DNA of 64,000 nt from Mesorhizobium sp. (GTDB lineage: Bacteria; Pseudomonadota; Alphaproteobacteria; Rhizobiales; Rhizobiaceae), in assembly GCA_022833215.1 (NCBI GenBank), contig JAIPUZ010000086.1, positions 1 through 64,000 on the forward strand, read 5' to 3'. The translations under genes were made by a program, and so were the position numbers. This document shows positions 37,400 through 44,496 of the stretch, one piece after another. Numbering within the stretch: position 1 is the first letter of the stretch; each line of letters starts with the position of its first letter. The notes under the pieces are model-generated. The model saw only the letters and a list, made by a program, of their open reading frames with translations, had not been told where the DNA came from and did not search any database.

Positions 37400-38143
37400 T
37401 CAGAGGCGTCCGGCCTCGACGATCTGCCTGAGGAAGGCGCGGGTGCGCTCTTCCTTCGGCTCGCCAAAAATCTGCTCCGGCGGCCCCTTCTCCAGGAGCT
37501 TGCCCTGCTCGAGGAACACCACGACGTCGGAGACCTCGCGGGCAAACTGCATCTCGTGCGTGGCGAGGATCATGGTCATGCCGTCGCGGGCCAGATCGCG
37601 AACGATGTTGAGCACTTCGGCCACCAGCTCGGGATCGAGGGCCGAGGTGATCTCGTCCAGAAGCAGCGCTTCCGGACGCATGGCGATGGCGCGCACGATG
37701 GCAACGCGCTGCTGCTGGCCGCCGGAAAGCTGGTCGGGATAATAACGGGCGCGATGGTCGAGATTGACCCTCTCCAGCAATTCGCGCGCACGCCTGAGCG
37801 CCCCTTCCCGGTCCTCGCCCAGAAGGCGCACGGGACCGACGGCGATGTTGTCCTCGACCGTCATGTGCGGAAACAGGTTGAACGACTGGAAAACCATGCC
37901 GACCTTGCGGCGCAGTCGGTCCAGGTCGACGCCCGGACCGGACACCACGTCGCCATCGACGGAAACGGTGCCGCTGTCGATGGTTTCCAGCGCGTTGATG
38001 CAGCGCAGCAATGTCGATTTGCCCGAACCGGAAGCGCCGATCAGCGTCACGACCTGATGCTTTTCCACATCGAGGTCGATGCCCTTCAGCACCTGATGGT
38101 TCGAATAGCTCTTCTCTATGCCGGACAGTTCGATGAAAGCCAT
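37400..38143 (-). CDS. Amino-acid ABC transporter ATP-binding protein
   Basis: A 247-residue ATPase of the polar-amino-acid (GlnQ/HisP) subfamily. Walker A is GASGSGKST, the signature is LSGGQQQR, Walker B is LLLDEITSALDP, and the H-loop is ATHEMQFA. The start ATG 38143 lies 2 bp after the permease stop. It powers the adjacent permease and solute-binding protein; specificity resides in those. Confidence 0.93.
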   Translation of the reverse strand: MAFIELSGIEKSYSNHQVLKGIDLDVEKHQVVTLIGASGSGKSTLLRCINALETIDSGTVSVDGDVVSGPGVDLDRLRRKVGMVFQSFNLFPHMTVEDNIAVGPVRLLGEDREGALRRARELLERVNLDHRARYYPDQLSGGQQQRVAIVRAIAMRPEALLLDEITSALDPELVAEVLNIVRDLARDGMTMILATHEMQFAREVSDVVVFLEQGKLLEKGPPEQIFGEPKEERTRAFLRQIVEAGRL

Positions 38144-38145
38144 GG

Positions 38146-39216
38146 TCAAGCTCCCTTGCGGCGGTTCGCACCGCGCTCGAGCATCCAGTCGACGAAGCGC
38201 GTCTGGGGAATGGTGATGATGACGAACAGGATGGCCACCACCGTCACCGACGACAGGTTGAAGGTGCTGGAGGCGTAGAACTTCGCCTGGTTGAACGCGT
38301 CGAGCGTGCCGATGACGTTGACCAGCGAGGTGTCCTTCTGCAGGGCGATGAATGTGCTCAGCATCGGCGGGATGACGAGACGCATGGCCTGCGGCAGGAT
38401 GAAGAAGCGCAGCGTCTGCAAATAGGAGAAGCCGAGCGAGCGGCTGGCCGCCCATTGCGAGGGATGGATCGAGGCGATGCCCGAACGGTACACCTCGGCC
38501 ACATAGGCGCTGTAGGTCAGCGACAGGGCAAGGATGGCGAACCACTCCGCATTGAGCCCGCTCAAGACGGGCAGGTTGGTGAGCGGCAGGCCGAAGCCGA
38601 TCAGGTACAGCACGATGATCGCCGGCACGGCGCGCATGAGATCGATATAGGCGACGGCCAGAAAGCGGACCGGTGCGCCTGCCTTGCCGGGGATCATGCG
38701 GGCGATGGCCAGAACGAGCCCGAACACCAGAACGATGACGCCCGAGATGAGGGCCAGCCTGATGTTGACGATGAAGGCACGGGCGATGTCGAGCGCGCTG
38801 CCCGCCATCAGGTCGCCGCGCAGGAATGTGCGCTGGATGTTGCCGTCATTGATGAGGACGAGCTGGATCAGCGCAAAGCCGATCAGCACGGCGAAGGCAA
38901 GACCGAAGGTGATGAAGCTGTGCTGGCGCGACTGGGCAGCGCTGGCGCGGGAGGCGAGCACCTCACCGGCGGCTTCTTCACTGGCACTGCGAAAAGAATG
39001 ACGCAGCGCGCTCACGGCGGCCCACAGGGTCACGGCGCCGAGCGCCAGCCCCGCTGCCATCACCCAGATGCTGAAGGTGGAAAGCTCCGGGCTGGTGGTT
39101 ATGCCTGCGCGAACACTTTCTCCCACCGCAGCAACGGTAACGAGCAAGGCTATGGCGAGCAGCGTGGCGAAAACCGCCAGACCGCGACTGCGCGGTGCAG
39201 GGCTCAGCGAGGTCAT
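38146..39216 (-). CDS. Amino-acid ABC transporter permease with N-terminal extension
   Basis: A 356-residue permease of the His/Glu/Gln/Arg/opine 3-TM subfamily. The conserved EAA-type loop lies in ASRSLGFSYLQTLRFFILPQA, and the family stretch YIDLMRAVPAIIVLYL is present. It is longer than a typical member (about 220-240 residues): the first 120 residues add two hydrophobic helices (about 12-32 and 47-67) and a hydrophilic Ser/Ala/Glu linker before the core. It is the only permease gene in the operon, so the channel is probably a homodimer. The extension may anchor or regulate it. Confidence 0.9.
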   Translation of the reverse strand: MTSLSPAPRSRGLAVFATLLAIALLVTVAAVGESVRAGITTSPELSTFSIWVMAAGLALGAVTLWAAVSALRHSFRSASEEAAGEVLASRASAAQSRQHSFITFGLAFAVLIGFALIQLVLINDGNIQRTFLRGDLMAGSALDIARAFIVNIRLALISGVIVLVFGLVLAIARMIPGKAGAPVRFLAVAYIDLMRAVPAIIVLYLIGFGLPLTNLPVLSGLNAEWFAILALSLTYSAYVAEVYRSGIASIHPSQWAASRSLGFSYLQTLRFFILPQAMRLVIPPMLSTFIALQKDTSLVNVIGTLDAFNQAKFYASSTFNLSSVTVVAILFVIITIPQTRFVDWMLERGANRRKGA

Positions 39217-39253
39217 GCCATCTCCAATTTTCGTTTCGGGTTTTTCACGAACT

Positions 39254-39291
39254 GACGCTGCCGGGGCGCGGATTCAGCCCCGGGCAGCGTC
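39254..39291 (-). promoter_or_regulatory. Hairpin between solute-binding protein and permease genes
   Basis: A GC-rich stem of 13-14 bp (GACGCTGCCGGGG with CCCCGGGCAGCGTC, one bulged base) 41 bp after the solute-binding protein stop. No T run follows on the minus strand. Such hairpins often stabilise the upstream mRNA so that binding protein is made in excess over the membrane parts. Confidence 0.55.
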
Positions 39292-39331
39292 GCAAGATCT
39301 CCCCTCGCCCGCGTGGCGAGAGAAGAGACGA

Positions 39332-40177
39332 TCACTTCAGGGTCCAGACCGGAACGGATGCCGGATCGACCCCGAACAGAGGCGCCAGATATCTGGCCGA
39401 CAGGTCGGCCAGCGTGCCGTCTTCCCTGAAAGCGGCAACCGCCTGATCGACGACGGCGGCATTGGCCGAGCCCTTCGGCAGCACGATGCCGTAGCCCTGA
39501 TCGAGCTCGAACTGGCCGATGACTTCGATCATGCCGTTGGTGCCATTGGTGGCCGAGAGCACCAGCGTGGTGTCGGAAACGATGGCGTCCACCTGGCCGG
39601 CAATGAGCGCGGTGACCATGTCGGGCTGCGACTGGTAGAGCGACGGCTGCTGGTCGGGCTTCAGCGTGCCGATGACCCAGTCCGACCCCATGTTGCCCTG
39701 CAGGACGCCGATGCGCTTCGAACGGATGTTTTCCGCGCTCACGTCGGCGCCCTTCTTCACGGCAACGCCGAGATTGGACGAGAAATAGGGCTGGCTGAAA
39801 TCGAAGACCTGCTTGCGGGCTTCGGTGATGGTGGTGCCGGCGATGCCGATGTCATAGTTGGAGGCAGTGCCGGAAATGTACTGGTCCCAGGCCATGTTGA
39901 CGAGGCGCACCTTGTCCAGCCCGGCGCGGTGGGCGATCTCGGCCCCCATGCAATATTCGAAGCCGTCCTCGATCTTCTCGGGCGAGACGCCATTGTACCA
40001 GCCGGGGTTCGGCAGCACCGTCGCCACGGTCAGCGTATCGGCGGCAATGGTTTCAAGGCTGATGCTGCCGTGCTCGCCCTTCGGCTCGCACTTGCCATAT
40101 TCGGCCGCCTGAGCGCCGGCCGTCGCGGCCAGAGTGGACAGGAGGCCGGCGACGGCCAGCAATGCAAATGACTTCAT
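39332..40177 (-). CDS. ABC transporter periplasmic solute-binding protein, polar amino acid type
   Basis: A 281-residue periplasmic protein with a signal peptide (about residues 1-25, ending AQAAE). The body is a family 3 solute-binding domain: YDIGIAGTTITEARK, FDFSQPYFSSNLGV and GVLQGNMGSDWV are the usual ligand-pocket stretches. Two cysteines in the mature N-terminal part (GKCEPKG and FEYCMGAE) could form a disulfide. The ligand cannot be read from sequence; the neighbouring PuuD-like hydrolase suggests a gamma-glutamyl compound or related amide. The start ATG 40177 is preceded by GGGAGAACC. Confidence 0.9.
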   Translation of the reverse strand: MKSFALLAVAGLLSTLAATAGAQAAEYGKCEPKGEHGSISLETIAADTLTVATVLPNPGWYNGVSPEKIEDGFEYCMGAEIAHRAGLDKVRLVNMAWDQYISGTASNYDIGIAGTTITEARKQVFDFSQPYFSSNLGVAVKKGADVSAENIRSKRIGVLQGNMGSDWVIGTLKPDQQPSLYQSQPDMVTALIAGQVDAIVSDTTLVLSATNGTNGMIEVIGQFELDQGYGIVLPKGSANAAVVDQAVAAFREDGTLADLSARYLAPLFGVDPASVPVWTLK

Positions 40178-40211
40178 GGAACGGTTCTCCCTGATCTTGA
40201 TTGTGCTGCGG

Positions 40212-40964
40212 TTATGCGCGCCTGCATTGGGCGAGGAATGCGCCCAGCAGCCGGTCGAAATCCTCACGGGACGCTCTGGGGTCCTCCGGGTGCCACTGGA
40301 CGCCGACCGCCCAGTCGTCGCCGGCGCCTTCCAGCGCCTCGACGATGCCGTCGGCGGCCCTTGCCGCGACCTTCAGCCCCGCGCCCACTTTTGAAACCGC
40401 CTGATGGTGGCCGGAGCGCACAACGATCCCGGTCGCTCCGTAAACCTCTTCCAGACGCGTATCGGGCAGTATTTCGACCGGATGGGCAGTCATGACCGAA
40501 TTGTCGGCCGTCAGATAATGCATCGTGCCGCCGCCGATCTCCTGCGTGAGATCGCCGCCCGCCGCGATGTTGAGAAGCTGCATGCCCCGGCAGATGCCGA
40601 GGAAAGGAAGATGCCTTTCGCGGGCAAGGCGCAAAAGCTCCAGTTCATAGTCGTCCGCCGCGCGATGGACGCCATAGACAGTGTCGGAGGCAATGGACTG
40701 GCCATAGGTTTGCGGATCGGCATCGGCTCCGCCCAGCATCAGAAGTCCGTCCACGTCCTCCAGCGCCTCGCGCTGGGTCAGCACCGGCGCGGAAGCCTCG
40801 ACAAAAACCACGTCCACACCCGCATCGCGCAGCCCCGCGAAGGCGGAATCGGAAAACTCCCGCAGGGTGCAGGCCAGATAGTCGCTTGCATAAGGCGAGG
40901 CGAGAGAGCCGGAAACAAGGATGCGAGGCTTTGCCGGCTTGTGTTCGGATATGGTTTGAGGCAT
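40212..40964 (-). CDS. PuuD-like gamma-glutamyl hydrolase (class I amidotransferase fold)
   Basis: A 250-residue protein of the peptidase C26 / gamma-glutamyl-GABA hydrolase family. The nucleophile elbow is GICRGMQLLN, giving the catalytic cysteine, and the His-Glu pair is in GVQWHPEDP. The family stretch LLMLGGADADPQTYG is present. These enzymes release glutamate from gamma-glutamyl amides, as PuuD does in putrescine breakdown. It starts the leftward operon with the ABC transporter. I chose ATG 40964 (MPQTIS); GTG 40985 is in frame but falls inside the operator dyad. Confidence 0.88.
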   Translation of the reverse strand: MPQTISEHKPAKPRILVSGSLASPYASDYLACTLREFSDSAFAGLRDAGVDVVFVEASAPVLTQREALEDVDGLLMLGGADADPQTYGQSIASDTVYGVHRAADDYELELLRLARERHLPFLGICRGMQLLNIAAGGDLTQEIGGGTMHYLTADNSVMTAHPVEILPDTRLEEVYGATGIVVRSGHHQAVSKVGAGLKVAARAADGIVEALEGAGDDWAVGVQWHPEDPRASREDFDRLLGAFLAQCRRA

Positions 40965-40975
40965 TGCATTCCAAC

Positions 40976-40998
40976 TGTTAATCACATAACATTTAACA
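40976..40998. promoter_or_regulatory. Operator-like dyad between the transporter operon and its GntR gene
   Basis: TGTTAA (40976-40981) and TTAACA (40993-40998) form an inverted repeat with an 11-base spacer; on the minus strand the same stretch also reads as a direct repeat of ATGTTA. The whole 53-bp divergent spacer is AT-rich, unlike its surroundings. It is the obvious place for the GntR-type regulator to bind and control both directions. Confidence 0.55.
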
Positions 40999-41017
40999 TC
41001 TATAGTTTATTGGTCAA

Positions 41018-41722
41018 ATGAAATTTCTGACGCCCCTCTCTGCCGAAGGCAACAGCGCGCCGGACATGGTGTTCCGCCGGCTGCGGGAGGCCATCACCAT
41101 GGGCGATCTGAGCCCCGGCGAGCAGCTTCCGCCCGAGAACGAACTGGCGAGAATGCTGGGGGTTGCGCCGATGACCGCGCGCATCGCGCTCGGCGCCATG
41201 CGCGACATGGGACTGCTGACGACGGTGCGCGGCCGCAATGGCGGCAACTTCGTCGCCACCGACGTTGGCGAGCGGCTGGCGGATGCCGCGCGCCGTCTCA
41301 GGCTCACGCGGGAAGAACTGCGCGATCTCACCGACTGGCGGCGCGCCATCTCCGGCGAGGCCTGCTACCTCGCGGCCGAACGCGGAAGCCCTGCCGATTT
41401 CGAGCGTATCGGGCAGGCCGCAAGGGATTACGACGATCTTTTGCCGCGCTTTCCGGACATGCGTTTCGCCGATGCCCGTTTCCACACCATCATCGCCGAG
41501 GTGTCCGGCTCGGCGCGGCTGCTGAAGCAGGAAACCGAAATACAGGTCGAGGTGACGAACTTCATCCTTTCGGCCGTGAAACCGGCGGCCGCCAAGAACC
41601 TGACGCCCTACAATCACGATCCCATCGTCAAGGCCATCCGCAACCGCCAGCCGGAGGCGGCGCGGAAGGCGATGCTGGAGCATGCCGAACAGACCTTCGC
41701 GTGGATAACGGTGGTGCTTTGA
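41018..41722 (+). CDS. GntR family regulator, FadR/FCD subfamily
   Basis: A 234-residue regulator. The N-terminal winged helix-turn-helix is clear at about residues 15-80 (QLPPENELARMLGVAPMTAR, then TTVRGRNGGNFV). The C-terminal alpha-helical FCD domain has candidate metal ligands in DARFHTII and the late histidines (NHDPIVKAI and LEHAEQTF). FCD regulators bind organic acids or amino-acid derivatives. It diverges from the PuuD-like hydrolase and ABC transporter genes across a short AT-rich operator region, so it is very probably their local regulator. Confidence 0.9.
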   Translation: MKFLTPLSAEGNSAPDMVFRRLREAITMGDLSPGEQLPPENELARMLGVAPMTARIALGAMRDMGLLTTVRGRNGGNFVATDVGERLADAARRLRLTREELRDLTDWRRAISGEACYLAAERGSPADFERIGQAARDYDDLLPRFPDMRFADARFHTIIAEVSGSARLLKQETEIQVEVTNFILSAVKPAAAKNLTPYNHDPIVKAIRNRQPEAARKAMLEHAEQTFAWITVVL

Positions 41723-41746
41723 CGGCACCGCAATCCATCGCCACGC

Positions 41747-41790
41747 AAACGAAGGAGCCGGAAAGCTGCGCTTTCCGGCTCCTTCGTTTT
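41747..41790. terminator. Bidirectional terminator, perfect 20-bp stem
   Basis: AAACGAAGGAGCCGGAAAGC (41747-41766) and its exact complement (41770-41789) with a 3-base loop. The A tract on the left and T tract on the right let it work for the rightward GntR gene and the leftward outer-membrane protein gene that converge here. Confidence 0.9.
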
Positions 41791-41804
41791 CAGGCCAGAT
41801 CCGC

Positions 41805-42701
41805 CTACTTGGTGTAGATCGGCTCCGGCGGCGGCTCATAGGCGACCGTCTCGGGCTGATAGCAGTGATTTGCACCGCCCCCGAAATTGTAGCGCAGGCC
41901 GGCGCGCACTTCGTGCGTGTTGAAGCCCTTGTCGAAGCCGGGGCCGGCACCGTTGCGCTCGAACATGCGCCCGCCCTCGATGCGGCTGAACCGGTAGCCG
42001 GCGTCCAGCATGAGGTTGTCGGTCAGGCAGTAGGAGGCACCGGCCATCAGGGCGTAGGCAAAGCGCCAGCTCTTGCTGCCCTTGTGGACGGCGAAGCCGA
42101 CATTGGCGTCGTTCTCCAGATCGTCCCACCTGATGTGCGCACCGCCGATACCGGCGCCGACATAAGGCGTCAGGCCGTTCCATGTGCCAAGATCGACATA
42201 GGCATTGGCAAGCAGCAGAAGCGCCGACATCTTGGAACGGTCGACAGACTGGCAGGGAATGGTGGGGCTGCCGCAACCAAAGTTGCCGTCATCGGACGTG
42301 CTGCCCTTGAACTTGGTCCTGAACCAGTAGTCGAGGGTCAGGTCCGTACGAAAATGCCGGTTGATCTGGTAGCCGACGCCGGCGCCGATCGAGAACGCGC
42401 TCTTGAGCTCGGTGGTGTCGAAGCTCTTGGTGCCGCCGACGCCCTGGAACCCATCGCCACAGCCGGGGCATGGCTCAATGCCATAGGTGATGTATTCGGC
42501 GCCGCGGATCTTCGATTTGTGATAATCCAGATCGCCACGGATATACCAGCCGCCAAAATCGCTGACTTCTTCGTAAGGCTGCTGGATGACGGGCGGCTCC
42601 TCGATCACGATCGGCCGCTCGGCGAGGTCCGCAGCAAGCACCGGGGAAGCACCGCCGGCAACGACAGCGGCCAGAGCCGCTTTCCTGAACAGGTTGGACA
42701 T
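41805..42701 (-). CDS. Omp25/Omp31-like outer-membrane beta-barrel protein
   Basis: A 298-residue exported protein with a signal peptide (about residues 1-23, ending VLAAD). Alternating aromatic strands (FGGWYIRGDLDYHK, GVGYQINRHFRTDLTLDYWF, LTPYVGAGIGGAHI, EVRAGLRYNFGG) fit an eight-stranded barrel of the rhizobial/Brucella Omp25-Omp31 group. Four cysteines in loop regions (PCPGCG, FGCGSPTIPC) are unusual for a porin-like barrel and may form disulfides. The C-terminus continues past the last strand with a Pro/Glu-rich tail instead of ending in an aromatic residue. A perfect CtrA box lies 74 bp upstream of the start. Confidence 0.85.
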   Translation of the reverse strand: MSNLFRKAALAAVVAGGASPVLAADLAERPIVIEEPPVIQQPYEEVSDFGGWYIRGDLDYHKSKIRGAEYITYGIEPCPGCGDGFQGVGGTKSFDTTELKSAFSIGAGVGYQINRHFRTDLTLDYWFRTKFKGSTSDDGNFGCGSPTIPCQSVDRSKMSALLLLANAYVDLGTWNGLTPYVGAGIGGAHIRWDDLENDANVGFAVHKGSKSWRFAYALMAGASYCLTDNLMLDAGYRFSRIEGGRMFERNGAGPGFDKGFNTHEVRAGLRYNFGGGANHCYQPETVAYEPPPEPIYTK

Positions 42702-43074
42702 AGTTCACCCCTAATCCGGCCGCCGCTGCGCACCGGCATACATAAACCGCGACATGAATAATGAATGGCAAACGTTAAAACGGGCTTAACCCTGTCGATT
42801 AACCAAGACAGCCGGAAAACGGCCGCTTCGGGCGCAGGGTGCTCGTCTGTCGTTCAGGGCCCGGACAGTTCGCCCTTGCCTGTCTTTCGGCCTGCGGCCG
42901 CTGCCGACAATCTGTCGCGCTTTCGAGACCCGGCTGTCGCCATGCCGCCTTCGCCCCCGGTCGGCCACCGCGACTTCGACGTGGACATGCGAAAGCGAGC
43001 ATGTCTATCCCGACCATACGGGAAGGCTGCGAAAGGCGCGCCGGCCGGCGTAGTCCGCTTCGGAAACGTCCCGT
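42702..43074. other. Intergenic region, no gene seen
   Basis: 373 bp between the start of the outer-membrane protein gene and the stop of the GH5 gene. Its left part holds the promoter and CtrA box for the barrel protein. The GC-rich remainder (42800-43074) has overlapping open frames on both strands with Arg/Pro-rich, non-protein-like translations. I find no RNA gene or terminator. Confidence 0.6.
42775..42789. promoter_or_regulatory. Perfect CtrA box upstream of the outer-membrane protein gene
   Basis: TTAA-AACGGGC-TTAA matches the CtrA consensus TTAA-N7-TTAA at all 8 fixed bases. It lies 74 bp before the start of the leftward barrel gene, a position suited to activation near -35. Another TTAA follows at 42799-42802. 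Confidence 0.6.
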
Positions 43075-44334
43075 TCAGCCGGACATGGCCAGGGCCGAAA
43101 CCAGTTCCCGGTCCAGCTCGTTCTCGTTCCCGTCGCGATAGATTCCCATCTGGTAGCTGTTGAGGTCCCATATCGACCAGCCGAAGCCATGGGATGCCGC
43201 CACATGCGTCACATCGGACATCCAGCGCCGCCGATGGACCTGCGCCGCCCCCACGAGCCTGTCGGAACGCCGTGTCACGCCGAACTCGCCCATGACGATG
43301 CGCTCACGGGCAATGCCATGGCGATCCGCCCATTTCGCGACGATGGCGAAGTCGTCTTCCACGCGCTGACGGTTCCAGCCGTCGGCAAGAAAGCGCCCGA
43401 GTATGGATTGCGCGTGTTCCCTTGCCGCCGCCCTGGCCGCTTCATCGAGCGGTGCGGCGGCGATGCGCGCTTCCAGAGCGGCCTCGATCTCCTCCGCCGG
43501 AATGGCGTCATAGGGATAGGGAAGATCCGATACATAAGGCGAGGTCACCGCGTCCGGGGTGCCGAAATCCACCCCCTGATGCGTGAAGCTGAGCGGCAGG
43601 TAATAGTGATAGGAATACAGAACGTTGCTGTCGGCATAGGGCGACGGGTCGAGATCGTTCAGGCCGCTGATGCCGCCATAATGCGCGCCCGTGAGCATGA
43701 GCGGCAGGTCGGGCGCGGCCCGCCTTGCCGCATCGTGCAGGGACAGCTGCGCCGCACCCCACACCATCACCTGCGTGCGATGAGCGGCGTTGTTCATGAG
43801 CGGCTCGTTCATCAGTTCCAGCACCACGCGCCCGGTCCGCACATTGGAAAGCATGGCGGCCAGCCTGACGATCATCGCCCTGTACTCGCTAAACAGCGGG
43901 CTCTCCAGATCCTCAAGGATGGACTGCGGTGAATAGAGCGGCACCTGCTCCACCGGATGGCAATCGACAAGCACGTCGAGGCCGAGCGCATGCAGCCGCC
44001 CTATATTGGCGAGCAGCTTCTGTTCCAGCGCGGTCCGGTCGGAACCCTGCAACTGCATGAACGGCCCCACGTCCAGCGAGAGGCGGATGAAATCGAATCC
44101 GGCCGCAGCGAACTCGCGCGCAAGAGCTTCGGGAAAGGCATTGCGCGGCGTCTCGAACGGGCGTGGAAGATAACGGGTGGCGCTTCCCTCCTGAAGGATG
44201 CCCCAGTTCATCATGTTGTGGATTCCCGCACCGCGATGGAGGAGCCGCCTCGTCGTCTGCGCGGCGGCGTCACGAGGCAGGACGGCGAGAGCGCCGGCGG
44301 ACAGGGACAGGAACTGGCGGCGATTCAGGCTCAT
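43075..44334 (-). CDS. Tat-exported glycoside hydrolase family 5
   Basis: A 419-residue secreted hydrolase. The N-terminus has a Tat signal (NRRQFLSLSAGALAVL), so it is exported folded. The (beta/alpha)8 barrel of GH5 shows the acid/base glutamate in LELMNEPL (Glu177) and the nucleophile in IVMGEFGV (Glu350), plus the conserved substrate stretch RLSLDVGPF. The DCHPVEQ and SYHYYLP segments add active-site His residues. GH5 enzymes cut beta-1,4 glucans, mannans and related polymers. Its place at the edge of the polysaccharide locus suggests trimming or turnover of the product. It diverges from the heparinase gene, so the two may share control. Confidence 0.88.
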   Translation of the reverse strand: MSLNRRQFLSLSAGALAVLPRDAAAQTTRRLLHRGAGIHNMMNWGILQEGSATRYLPRPFETPRNAFPEALAREFAAAGFDFIRLSLDVGPFMQLQGSDRTALEQKLLANIGRLHALGLDVLVDCHPVEQVPLYSPQSILEDLESPLFSEYRAMIVRLAAMLSNVRTGRVVLELMNEPLMNNAAHRTQVMVWGAAQLSLHDAARRAAPDLPLMLTGAHYGGISGLNDLDPSPYADSNVLYSYHYYLPLSFTHQGVDFGTPDAVTSPYVSDLPYPYDAIPAEEIEAALEARIAAAPLDEAARAAAREHAQSILGRFLADGWNRQRVEDDFAIVAKWADRHGIARERIVMGEFGVTRRSDRLVGAAQVHRRRWMSDVTHVAASHGFGWSIWDLNSYQMGIYRDGNENELDRELVSALAMSG

Positions 44335-44496
44335 GGGGCAAGCCTCCGATGCTTACGCGACGATGCACGCAAGGGTAGAACAGGGCGCGCGTGAAGGCGA
44401 GCCCTGCTCTGTGCGAGATTGCCGACAAGGTTAGCGCCCGAAATGGAGGCAGCGACGTTAATCGTAATGCAACCCGCCGCTTGCTAAGGCTTTCGC

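Noticed and set aside
35636-38278. 880-residue open frame on the plus strand opposite trpB, trpF and the ABC ATPase gene
   Set aside because: It is antisense to three well-supported genes and has shadow-frame composition.
42765-43163. 132-residue open frame between the barrel and GH5 genes
   Set aside because: The translation is low-complexity, overlaps the CtrA box and the GH5 3' end, and has no ribosome binding site.
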